Positions 1 through 6,659 of a stretch of DNA of 6,703 bases are shown here, one piece after another. Within the stretch, counting starts at the first letter, position 1; each line of letters opens with the position of its first letter. The stretch spans positions 1 through 6,703 of the forward strand of contig CAIKJM010000643.1 in assembly GCA_903827735.1 (NCBI GenBank), given 5' to 3'. The notes beneath the pieces were generated by a model, which saw only the letters and a program-made list of their open reading frames with translations, did no database searches and was not told where the DNA came from. The stretch is from an uncultured Rhodanobacter sp. Lineage in GTDB: Bacteria; Pseudomonadota; Gammaproteobacteria; Xanthomonadales; Rhodanobacteraceae. A program made the position numbers and the translations under genes.

Positions 1-1493
1 CCTTGGCTGGAGAAGGGCGAGCTGCCCAGTTCGATGGAATTGATGCGGCCGGCAGCGGCCTGTGCCTCCACCTTGCCGCCCAGGCTGGAGGTGTTGCCGC
101 CGAGGATCAGCGTGGCGGCGCCGTCGCCAAAGTTGATGGCGTCGGCCTGTATGCCGTGGGGATTGAAGCCGCCATCGATTTGGCCGTAGTTGGTGACGCT
201 GCCGCCGTGATCCAGTAACACACCCACGCCACCGGCTCCGCCGCTGCTGTTGCCACCTTGGATGATGCCATCGTTGGTGACCGTGGCTGGGCTATTGGTC
301 AACTCAAGGCCCACGCCGCCCGCCAGCGCGCCGCTGCCGCCCTGGATGATAAGGCCGCCGTTGTCCACCGTGCCACTAATGACCGCGCCCGCGCCGCCGA
401 TGCCATCTGTGTTGGCATTGCCGCCAATAATACGGCTAGCACCATCCTCGGTGACCAGCGAGGCGGCGATCACGCCCACGCCGCCGTTGTGTACTCCGTT
501 GCCCTCGTCGCCGCCCTTGATGTTGCCCCGGTTGATGACGCTGGCGGTGGTGCCGCCGTCCACGCCGGCAGCGCCGTTGCCGCCGCCGATTGCGGCCGAG
601 TGCATGGGGTCGCCGTCGCCTCTATTGGTGATCACGCTGGCGCCCAGGGCCACGATGCCCGCGCCGCCCAGGCTGCCGCCGGCGCCGTTGCCGCCGATAA
701 TGGAGCCGTCGTTGTCGGCCGAGACGCTGATGATCGCGCCCGCGCCGCCGTGGCCGTTGCCGGTGGCGTTGCCGCCCAGAACCTCACAGGACTCTACGCC
801 GGCGCCGTTGACGAGCGTGGCGGCGATGACGCCTGCGCCGCCGTCATGATGATTGAGGCTGCCGCCGTCGCCGCCGGTCAAGATCCCGCCGTTGATGACG
901 TGGGCCGTGGCGCCACCGTCGATGGCGGCGGCGCTGTCGCCGCCCCGAATGGTAGCGACGCCGCCATTGTTGGTGACCGTGCTGGCGCCGCCGGCGACGA
1001 CGCCCGCGCCGCCGAGGTCGCCGGAACCGCCCACGATGAGACCGGCGTTGGTCAGCGCCGCGCCGTTCTCAAGCACGCCCGCGCCGCCGTCCCCGGAGAA
1101 GCCAAGAGCATCGCTGCCGCCGTCGCCGCCCGCGATGATGCCGTCTTGCTGGTTGAGGATGACGATGCCGCTGGGATTGCCGCCATTGATCAGCAGGCCG
1201 TAGCCGCCCGCGCCCGCCGTGTTGCCGCTGCCGGTGTCGTCGCCGCCGTTGCCGCCGGTGAGGACGCCTTCAGTGGTCAGCGAGCCGGTGGCGCCGTTCT
1301 GCTCCACGCCCGAGCCGCCGCGGGGCTCGCTGTTGTCGCTGACGGTAAAGCCGTTGCCGCCGGTGTAGAAGCCGCCGTCGCCCATCGGGTCGACGATCTG
1401 GTTGTCACCCGCCGGAGCAATCAGGCCGGGCTGCGCGGGCGTGGTGGCGGTGCCGTCGTCGCCAGTGTTGCTGCTATCGAAAACGTTGGTCAT
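1..1493 (-). CDS. Large glycine-rich beta-helix-type repeat protein (autotransporter/adhesin-like), N-terminal 497 residues, runs off the left edge
   Basis: The frame is open from ATG at 1493 to the window edge (497 codons, no stop). The start has a good Shine-Dalgarno, AGGGA at 1501-1505, 7 bases upstream. The next in-frame stop upstream is at 1593-1595, and the 33 codons between contain no ATG, GTG or TTG, so this start is well fixed. Residues 1-40 are polar and acidic (MTNVFDSSNTGDDG...) with no hydrophobic core, so no Sec signal peptide is visible. From about residue 40 the chain consists of short repeats with motifs GGAGV, VTNxGxIxGG and GGDGG/GGNG, as in right-handed beta-helix passenger domains of type V secreted proteins. 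Near residues 445-475 the text changes to GDGAATLILGG, a pattern also common in autotransporter passengers. There is a single cysteine (residue 236). GC content is clearly higher than in the rest of the window, mostly because of glycine GGC codons. The secretion domain (beta-barrel or type I signal) would lie off the left edge, so the class is inferred. A surface or secreted adhesin is the best guess. Confidence 0.85.
   Translation of the reverse strand, partial: MTNVFDSSNTGDDGTATTPAQPGLIAPAGDNQIVDPMGDGGFYTGGNGFTVSDNSEPRGGSGVEQNGATGSLTTEGVLTGGNGGDDTGSGNTAGAGGYGLLINGGNPSGIVILNQQDGIIAGGDGGSDALGFSGDGGAGVLENGAALTNAGLIVGGSGDLGGAGVVAGGASTVTNNGGVATIRGGDSAAAIDGGATAHVINGGILTGGDGGSLNHHDGGAGVIAATLVNGAGVESCEVLGGNATGNGHGGAGAIISVSADNDGSIIGGNGAGGSLGGAGIVALGASVITNRGDGDPMHSAAIGGGNGAAGVDGGTTASVINRGNIKGGDEGNGVHNGGVGVIAASLVTEDGASRIIGGNANTDGIGGAGAVISGTVDNGGLIIQGGSGALAGGVGLELTNSPATVTNDGIIQGGNSSGGAGGVGVLLDHGGSVTNYGQIDGGFNPHGIQADAINFGDGAATLILGGNTSSLGGKVEAQAAAGRINSIELGSSPFSSQ
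327..1016 (-). repeat. Two consecutive ~115-residue modules in the glycine-rich protein
   Basis: Residues 160-274 and 275-389 of the glycine-rich protein repeat the same order of motifs: LGGAG(V/I)VA..GAS..(V)TN, then VIN(G/R)G.I.GGD, then G(A/V)GVIAA(T/S)LV, then GGNA, then GGAGA(I/V)IS, then IIGG or IIQGG. Both copies are 115 residues (345 bases), although small compensating gaps shift the internal motifs by 2-5 residues. A third copy starts at residue 390 (LAGGVGLELTNSPATVTNDG) but changes sequence after about 50 residues. Each module seems to be made of four shorter glycine-rich coils, so the gene probably grew by duplication of the larger block. Confidence 0.75.
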
Positions 1494-1618
1494 CGCTCGC
1501 TCCCTGAGAATCTGTAACGAGATGTGATGTTCTGGCCGTCCCTGTCTGTTCGCCAGATCGCCGCATGCCCGCGCCCGGCGGTTTTGCCTAGCCTAGCGCA
1601 GGAGGGGACGGGGAGTCA

Positions 1619-1669
1619 CCGGCCAGCTGCAGGAAAATGGCGAGTGCCGGCAGGAAAAAAGCTGGCTGG
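1619..1669. repeat. Direct repeat pair GCAGGAAAA inside a 10-bp inverted repeat
   Basis: CCGGCCAGCT at 1619-1628 pairs with AGCTGGCTGG at 1660-1669 (nine Watson-Crick pairs and one G-T). The enclosed segment carries the 9-mer GCAGGAAAA twice, at 1629-1637 and 1650-1658, 21 bases apart, which is close to two helical turns. It lies 126-176 bases upstream of the start codon of the glycine-rich gene. The spacing would suit a paired protein-binding site. The 31-base loop makes a terminator unlikely. The bound protein, if any, is unknown. Confidence 0.35.
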
Positions 1670-1994
1670 GACCCGTCGGGAATGTTCAGCAGTTCTGTTT
1701 CCAGAGTGAAGACGGCGAAAGGGCCATCGTGCGGTGGACAGCTTCACCGCGTAACCCGCAGTTTGCCGAGCCTGAACGACTCCAAAGACGCTCTTCACCG
1801 TCCGCTCTAACTGTCCGCGCTTGGCACGTACCAGCCGAAGGGGGGCGTTTGCGATGACTCAAAACGTCAGTAAAACGCTCGGGGAAGCTCAGCCCAAAGT
1901 CGACCTTCAGCCTTATCGCTTCAATGAAGAAACGCCTTCGACCTCGCATCGCGAGCAGCAAATGTTCGCACCAGTGATCCTGGATAGAAATTGC

Positions 1995-2021
1995 GAGTCT
2001 CCACGAAAGTCGGGGAGATTC
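1995..2021 (-). terminator. Hairpin just downstream of the DUF1993 gene, possible terminator
   Basis: GAGTCTCC (1995-2002) and CGA (2004-2006) pair with TCG (2010-2012) and GGAGATTC (2014-2021) around the loop AAG. There is one internal mismatch (2003/2013) and one wobble position (1997/2019). The hairpin starts 9 bases after the DUF1993 stop codon, where a terminator would sit. On the minus strand the wobble becomes an A-C mismatch, and the following bases (GCAATTTCTATCC) form only a weak U tract, so termination efficiency is doubtful. Confidence 0.4.
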
Positions 2022-2029
2022 ACTTTGCT

Positions 2030-2539
2030 TCAGTAAACACCCATGTAGTCGCGTTTGCCGATGGGCATGCCGTTGTGACGCAGGATTGAGTACGCCGTGC
2101 TGACGTGAAAAAAGAACTGAGGTAGCCCGTAGTTCGCCAGATACGCTTGGCCGCTCAACTTCTTTTCCTTTGTTGTGCCGGGCCGAAGCACAATCTCAAT
2201 ACCTTCCTTACCTTCAAACTGCCCCACGGTCACGCTATCCAGGAAAGCCATGGTTTGTGTCAGCAGAACGTCAAGATCACCAAAGGTCTTTTGATTGCTC
2301 TCAAAGACTGGCACATCGACACCTGCAAGCCGCGCAGCAATTCCGCGCGAGAAATCAGCTGCAATCTGCACCTGCTTAACCAGGGGAAACATGTCTGGAA
2401 ATAGACGCGCTTGGAGGAGCGCATCTGGCTCTATGGCTTTCGCGGCAACATGCGCTTCTGCCTGGACAAGAATAGCTTTCAGAGCCGTCAACATTTGTTT
2501 AAAGACTGGAACAGAGTGGGTGTACATCGGATGGTTCAT
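2030..2539 (-). CDS. DUF1993 family protein
   Basis: A complete 169-residue protein, the usual size for the DUF1993 family (PF09351), which I recall as grouped with the DinB/YfiT-like four-helix proteins. Visible family signatures are MYTHSVPVFKQML near the N-terminus (residues 5-17), the segment LFPDMFPLVKQVQIA-ADFSRG (46-66), LAGVDVP (71-77), and the C-terminal block AYLANYGLPQFFFHV (132-146) followed by AYSILRHNGMPIGKRDYMG (149-167). The start ATG at 2539 has AGGA 6 bases upstream and ends TGA at 2030-2032. The family is cytoplasmic and of unknown function; histidines 145 and 155 sit in the conserved block, but a metal-binding role is not shown. A 36-codon frame on the same strand overlaps the start by 4 bases (ATGA), which might couple translation. 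The gene shares no obvious pathway with its neighbours and is followed by a hairpin at 1995-2021. Confidence 0.93.
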   Translation of the reverse strand: MNHPMYTHSVPVFKQMLTALKAILVQAEAHVAAKAIEPDALLQARLFPDMFPLVKQVQIAADFSRGIAARLAGVDVPVFESNQKTFGDLDVLLTQTMAFLDSVTVGQFEGKEGIEIVLRPGTTKEKKLSGQAYLANYGLPQFFFHVSTAYSILRHNGMPIGKRDYMGVY

Positions 2540-2646
2540 GCGAAGTCCTGGTGGAATTGAGTCGAGGCGAGCCCAAGGTTGTGGGCTCGTGAGGCCAGAC
2601 GGTTAAATGCCGCCGGTCGCGTGAAGTAGTTGAGCATATTCGCCAT
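2536..2646 (-). other. Possible 36-codon upstream ORF overlapping the DUF1993 start
   Basis: ATG at 2646 opens a 36-residue frame (MANMLNYFTRPAAFNRLASR...) whose TGA overlaps the DUF1993 ATG as ATGA. AAGG lies only 2 bases before its ATG but 11 bases before a second in-frame ATG (2637). I do not recognise the peptide. It may be a translationally coupled leader, a remnant of the end of an upstream gene, or chance. The same bases read on the plus strand may be the decayed front part of the GGDEF remnant, which argues against a true leader. Confidence 0.2.
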
Positions 2647-2654
2647 CGCCTTAA

Positions 2655-2837
2655 TTATTCAGAGCTGCGAAGCGGCTTTTGCCCAACGACGATGGCATCG
2701 TCACGGCCAGCATGGGCGCAGTGATGATGTCACCGACCACATCGTTTTCTGAAGCCTATCAGGCTGCTGACGTACGTCTATATCGAGCGAAGGGACTCGG
2801 ACGTAATCGGGTTATTTTTGACGGGCACGTCGTGTAG
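2655..2837 (+). pseudogene. C-terminal remnant of a GGDEF (diguanylate cyclase) gene
   Basis: The plus strand encodes about 60 residues ending at TAG (2835-2837) that match the end of a GGDEF domain. NDDGIVTASMGAV (from 2685) corresponds to the family's VTxSIG strand, and AYQAADVRLYRAKGLGRNRV (2754-2813) is the classic terminal helix 'ADxALYxAKxxGRNRV'. Intact GGDEF domains have about 160 residues and make cyclic di-GMP from GTP. Here the GG(D/E)EF active-site loop and everything before it are absent, and the frame is closed by TAA at 2652-2654. Just upstream, in the frame of 2632, REVVEHIRHRL (2620-2652) resembles the helix that precedes this part of the domain at about the right distance, so the remnant may extend to about 2614 with a frameshift. 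No start codon or promoter serves it. It marks an old deletion or insertion breakpoint between the DUF1993 gene and the TPR-glycosyltransferase gene. Confidence 0.75.
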
Positions 2838-2910
2838 CTATTGATCGCGTGAAGGTCTGAAGAAGTATTCCGAAACAGCATTACCCAGCAGTTTCCCCGT
2901 CATACACCAG

Positions 2911-5900
2911 TCAACGCAATTCCGGCGCCACATTTAGTGTCCAACCACCATTTGTGCGATCGATGCGTATGGCTTTGTTGTATGTAAACTCCCGACGGGT
3001 CTGGCTCTTTGGTGAACTCCAATGCTTGTCTGAATTCTTGTACGCGCGTGGGACATGCATGCTGATGCGCTTGGTGATGTGATAGCAGTTAATGATTTGA
3101 ACGCCAACAGGCATGCGCGATTGGCTGAGGGCATCAAGATATAAATTGCAGAAAGCCAGCGACAACATTGCGGGGCCACTGGACCACCATGCGCCGCCAC
3201 CCTGTTTGTGCAAGATGTTCTGAGTGACGGCTTTGAGGGCAGCCAGAATCAGCGGGTGATTCGGCGCTGCTGCAATGAAGTTATTGCCAATGGAGCCTAA
3301 GTCTTCTTGCAACAGCAGCAAGTCAAGGCCGTTGGTTAACCACGGCTCAATGGAATGGCGGCATTTATCGTCCGCATCGGCATAGATGCCCCCACGCGCA
3401 TAAAGGTAAGCCAGACGGAACAAATCTGATTTCATCGTCGGCTGTGTTGCGGTTTTGAACGCCCGCAACACATCGGGTTGGCATTCTTTGGCGATGAATG
3501 ATTCGGCCGCAATTTCGTTGAACACTTCATGCGTAAATCCGCTGCACTGTGTCGTCCACGTTTGCATCAATTCGGTAATGTCTGGCGGTGGATCGTTGTC
3601 CCAAAACTGGATCACATGGCGTGGGATGCGGCTGGGTACAGGGCCATGACTGACCGGCTCGTCACCGATGAGCGCTAGACGACTCAGGGTGATCAGCATG
3701 GCCATGGAACTGCCGACGTAGTTGGGTTCGTCGAGAAGCGCCAGACCCAGCGCGGGGGGCCGTTCGGCAATCGGCAATTGCAGCGCTGCAGCGAGCGAAC
3801 GGTTCGCAAAGGGATTGACGCGAAGCTCACGAAGCAGATTATCCAACAGATCCTTGCCCGCGGATTTTCGAATACTGGCAGAACCATGTGACTGACGAAG
3901 CTTCTTCAGCGTCGCAAGCGTTTTTGCGCCCTCTTCTGCGTTACCGCTGCTGACATGCAGCAAGGAGAGGTAATGCAGGGCAGGCGCGGGATCAGGTGAC
4001 AAGCGAAGCCACTCTTGTGCATGGCTGACAGCAGCTTCGAGCTGGTACTGCGACCACGCCAGGTGTGCTTTGCATTCTTCAATCCAGATGCGGTCTTGCA
4101 GATATTGATTGGGCATGCGGCTAATTGCGTCCTGTGCCTTGGCGTATTCACCAGCGCGGGTACGCGCCCGTGCCAATATCATCCATAGCTCGCTGCTTTT
4201 TGGGTTGTTGGCAAGCAATGGTTTTACTTGCTCTTCTACGCGCTCATATTCTCCGTACTGACTTGCGAAACGGATTTCTCTAATTTGAAATTGGCTTGGA
4301 TCGGCGACTTGTTGAGTGGCGCGATCAATAGTGCTTTGAGCGTCTTCGCAAAGACCCAATCGCAACTGCACGTCGATCAATGATGAGTACCAAGACACAA
4401 ACATCGGGTCGATTTCGATGCTGGCTTCAAAGTAGTGCTGAGCCAGCTCGAAGTCATCTTGAAAACTGGCAATTTGACCACGCTGATGGACCAACGGAGC
4501 CATGCTTGGATCATAGGGAGCTGTCAGTTCGCCGATCGCTGCAAGGGCTTCCTCAATCCGCCCCAGCTCTCGCAGTTCATTGATGACTGCGAGCTGCACT
4601 CCCTGATGTTGCGGGCGTATTGCGCATGCACGCTGAAAGAAATCCAGCGCTTCTTCGCCCTTGCGCTCTCGACGGGCAAGGTGACCTGATTCCAACAAGG
4701 CTTCAAAGTAATCGGGCTGCATTTTCAGCGCTTCAATCAAAATCTGTCTTGCTTGTTCAAACTGGCCCAGCTCGCGCAAGATGTAGGCGATATTCAGTGA
4801 AAGAGATCGGGTCTGTGGCCGCAGTGCAAATGCCCGCCGGAAAAAATCGAGGGCCTCGTCGGCTCGTCGCTGACGATTAGCGAGATGTCCTGATTCAACC
4901 AAGGCGTCGAATTGATCCGCGCTTGATGCCAGGATGCGTTCCAGAGCTGCCTTGCATTCGTCCAGACGACCCAGATTGCGTAGACAGGATGCAATCGTGC
5001 AGGGCAACGAGGCATTGGAAGGATTGATGGCAAGAGCTTTTTGGAAATGTTCGATAGCCTCGTTATAACGAGACTGTTGCCGGGCCATCTGCCCAAGTTC
5101 CGTTCGCGCGTTGAAGTGATTGGGCTTGGCTTTGAGCAAGTCTTCGAGAAGGACGCGAGCTTCATCAAAGCGGTGGAGCTCGCGCAGACACCCAGCAATT
5201 TTAATCGGCAACCATTCGTTGTTTAATCCGAGCGATTCTGCTTTTCGCAGGGTGGCGAGTGCTTCCTCGTAGCGCCCCTGAGGACGTAACAGGTTTACCC
5301 ATTCGAGCACTGCATCGAAATGATCTGGCTTGCTCGCCAGTAGCTGAGAGAGCAGCGTCTGGGCTTCGTCAACGCGTCCGGATTCGCGCAGGCATGCGGC
5401 AATTCCACACGGCAGCCATTCATTCTCTGGTCGAACAGCAAGCGCGCGTTCAAAGAACGCTATTGCGTCGGCGAAACGAGCCTGCTGACGGGCGATGCGC
5501 CCGCTTTCAAGAAGGGCGCCGAAATGGTTCGGCTGTGTGGACAGGAGCGCATTTAGGGTTGTTTTAGCTTCATCAAGCCTTCCCAGTTCACGCAAATGGC
5601 TCGCAATATAAACAGGGAGGGTGTCATGCAGAGGACGTACCGCAAGCGCCTGCCTGAAGTGGTTCACAGCGTCAGCATGCGCGCGCTGGCGGGCTGCAAG
5701 GTGAGCCATTTCGACCAAAGCATCGAAATACTCGGGCGTACTATCGAGGATCGTTTGTAGTGCTACCTTCGATTCCTCGTAGTGACCTAGCTCCCGAAGT
5801 GCGACAGCCGCACCCACTGGGGCCCACTGGTGCTGGGGCTGTATCAGCTGTGCTTGCTGATAGTGTTTCAAGGCATCCTCAAACCGACGCTGCTGGCGCG

Positions 5901-6168
5901 CAACATGACCGGCTTCAATCACAACACCAAAGTGAGCGGGTTGTTCAATCAGCAAAGCTTCAATCTGTGCCCGCGCCTCTTCGAGACGTTCGGACAAACG
6001 CAGAATAACCACCAGTTCCAAGCGGAGACCCAAATTACCTGGCGAAATTTCCAAGCCTTGCCAGATGCATGCGAATGCTTGGTCCCACTGGGCAGCAGAC
6101 CGGGCTTTGCGCCCCTGCGCAAGGCAATCCTCGGCACTGCTGCAAACAGGAGCTGTCACGTCAGCCAT
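2911..6168 (-). CDS. TPR-repeat protein with C-terminal DXD glycosyltransferase domain (Gly_transf_sug/GT32-like)
   Basis: A 1085-residue protein in two parts. Residues about 11-760 are tetratricopeptide helices (for example ALLESGRIARQQARFADAI and LRELGRLDEA), first in strict 68-residue double-TPR units and then, after residue 555, in more divergent ones. After a linker (about 765-845) comes a glycosyltransferase domain of the sugar-binding DXD type: IPRHVIQFWDN (848-858), KSDLFRLAYLYARGGIYAD (913-931) with the DXD motif D931-A-D933, and a late GGGAWWSSGPAM (990-1001) that fits the family's conserved Gly-Pro region. Such domains are usually GT-A fold, metal-dependent and retaining, using a nucleotide sugar. 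No signal peptide or membrane segment is visible, so a cytoplasmic location is likely. The TPR superhelix probably binds the acceptor, as in OGT-type enzymes, although the catalytic domain is unrelated to GT41. ATG at 6168 is the first possible ATG, because the in-frame ATG at 6189 is followed at once by TGA. No Shine-Dalgarno is evident and the upstream 60 bases are AT-rich. Donor and acceptor are unknown; polysaccharide synthesis is the main alternative to protein glycosylation. Confidence 0.9.
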   Translation of the reverse strand: MADVTAPVCSSAEDCLAQGRKARSAAQWDQAFACIWQGLEISPGNLGLRLELVVILRLSERLEEARAQIEALLIEQPAHFGVVIEAGHVARQQRRFEDALKHYQQAQLIQPQHQWAPVGAAVALRELGHYEESKVALQTILDSTPEYFDALVEMAHLAARQRAHADAVNHFRQALAVRPLHDTLPVYIASHLRELGRLDEAKTTLNALLSTQPNHFGALLESGRIARQQARFADAIAFFERALAVRPENEWLPCGIAACLRESGRVDEAQTLLSQLLASKPDHFDAVLEWVNLLRPQGRYEEALATLRKAESLGLNNEWLPIKIAGCLRELHRFDEARVLLEDLLKAKPNHFNARTELGQMARQQSRYNEAIEHFQKALAINPSNASLPCTIASCLRNLGRLDECKAALERILASSADQFDALVESGHLANRQRRADEALDFFRRAFALRPQTRSLSLNIAYILRELGQFEQARQILIEALKMQPDYFEALLESGHLARRERKGEEALDFFQRACAIRPQHQGVQLAVINELRELGRIEEALAAIGELTAPYDPSMAPLVHQRGQIASFQDDFELAQHYFEASIEIDPMFVSWYSSLIDVQLRLGLCEDAQSTIDRATQQVADPSQFQIREIRFASQYGEYERVEEQVKPLLANNPKSSELWMILARARTRAGEYAKAQDAISRMPNQYLQDRIWIEECKAHLAWSQYQLEAAVSHAQEWLRLSPDPAPALHYLSLLHVSSGNAEEGAKTLATLKKLRQSHGSASIRKSAGKDLLDNLLRELRVNPFANRSLAAALQLPIAERPPALGLALLDEPNYVGSSMAMLITLSRLALIGDEPVSHGPVPSRIPRHVIQFWDNDPPPDITELMQTWTTQCSGFTHEVFNEIAAESFIAKECQPDVLRAFKTATQPTMKSDLFRLAYLYARGGIYADADDKCRHSIEPWLTNGLDLLLLQEDLGSIGNNFIAAAPNHPLILAALKAVTQNILHKQGGGAWWSSGPAMLSLAFCNLYLDALSQSRMPVGVQIINCYHITKRISMHVPRAYKNSDKHWSSPKSQTRREFTYNKAIRIDRTNGGWTLNVAPELR
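4507..5934 (-). repeat. Seven tandem 68-residue double-TPR units in exact register
   Basis: Units begin at residues 79, 147, 215, 283, 351, 419 and 487 of the TPR-glycosyltransferase, each opening with an aromatic/hydrophobic doublet such as HFGALLESG, YFEALLESG or QFDALVESG. The spacing is exactly 68 residues (204 bases) each time, with no gap over 476 residues. Each unit has a first TPR ending ...FQRALAIRP and a second containing IAxxLRELGRLDEA. Residues 11-78 are a weaker eighth copy. The constant length points to growth by whole-unit duplication, with selection keeping the superhelix in phase. Confidence 0.88.
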
Positions 6169-6371
6169 TTTGCAGCGCGATCAAATCATGTACGTTTTTA
6201 AGCGAATTAAATCTCATTAATTGGCCTTAGCATTGTGAGCAGAATTAGGCCTGTTCCTATTTCCAAACGTAGATCCCACGAGATCCCGACTGACCCTAAT
6301 ACGACACAAGTATCCAAGGCGTTGCATGTCTCCTACCGCCAAGATCGTATGCGTTACCACAACCGACCTAA

Positions 6372-6659
6372 CTAAGCGCTGGTTAAGCCGAGTTTCATTG
6401 TGAGAGTCAGGCCCAGCGAAATCCTGAGAAAACTCCGAGCATCCGTAAATAAATAATTGACCTGCCGGTGGATTACCCTCGCTTTTATACTCTCCGAGGC
6501 TATAACAGCGCTAACCAATCTTTCCTGACTCTTCAAAAGCACATCTCGCGCCTGATTAAGCCCCTGCGCCTTCTCCTTGATCAGGTTTGGGATAACCTCA
6601 GGGAGACTCGTGTATTTGTCAGGATGTAGCGACGTCAGCCCGCGTTCATTAGCAGGTGG
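6372..6659 (-). pseudogene. Possible frameshifted remnant of an unknown helical protein entering from the right edge
   Basis: A 95-codon frame without ATG, GTG or TTG near its beginning ends at TAG (6372-6374). Its text is protein-like and amphipathic: HPDKYTSLPEVIPNLIKEK, then LNQARDVLLKSQERLVSAV, then IHRQVNYLFTDARSFLRI. Just upstream, in another frame open from the window edge (6703 to TGA at 6635-6637), VVREFFALAGFSVVSHLLMNAG reads equally well. Joining the two near 6640 requires a single-base insertion, giving ...MNAG then LTSLHPDKY. I do not recognise the family. A 95-codon open frame can occur by chance at this base composition, so the evidence is moderate to weak. If this is not a gene remnant, the whole of 6169-6703 is empty; 6169-6371 shows nothing else beyond AT-rich upstream sequence for the TPR-glycosyltransferase. 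Confidence 0.35.

Larger units (their letters stand above)
1494..2029. other. Intergenic spacer upstream of the glycine-rich gene, no convincing gene
   Basis: No recognisable protein is encoded on either strand in these 536 bases. The stretch holds the Shine-Dalgarno of the glycine-rich gene (1501-1505), a repeat cluster at 1619-1669 and a hairpin at 1995-2021. One small plus-strand frame, 1854-2036 (60 codons, beginning MTQNVSKTLGEAQ), has a fair Shine-Dalgarno (AAGGGGGG, about 8 bases before ATG). It is polar, resembles nothing I know and runs through the hairpin into the tail of the DUF1993 gene, so I do not call it a gene. The length suggests a regulatory region for the glycine-rich gene, but I see no clear -35/-10 pair. 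Confidence 0.5.

Noticed and set aside
250..1517. Long plus-strand frames of 199, 419 and 116 codons rich in Ala/Pro
   Set aside because: They are antisense shadows of the glycine-rich gene: glycine GGC codons read as GCC (Ala) or CCG (Pro) and rarely give stops. The minus frame has a Shine-Dalgarno, a coherent repeat pattern and known motifs.
1559..1585. CGCCG/CGGCG hairpin followed by GTTTTG, resembling a plus-strand terminator
   Set aside because: The stem is only 5 bp with a 12-base loop, the T run is four bases, and no plus-strand gene precedes it.
1686..1961. Minus-strand 91-codon frame in the spacer
   Set aside because: No Shine-Dalgarno, Arg/Ser-rich random-looking text, no recognisable motif, and it competes with other equally poor frames.
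1854..2036. Plus-strand 60-codon frame with a fair Shine-Dalgarno (MTQNVSKTLGEAQ...)
   Set aside because: Polar, unrecognised, runs through the hairpin at 1995-2021 and ends inside the DUF1993 tail; too little support for a gene.
2147..2606. Plus-strand frames of 69-103 codons opposite the DUF1993 gene
   Set aside because: Shadows of a gene with strong family motifs on the minus strand.
6457..6491. TTGACC ... TATACT promoter-like pair on the plus strand
   Set aside because: The spacer is 23 bases, too long even for MerR-type promoters, no dyad fits between the boxes, and no plus-strand gene follows within the window.
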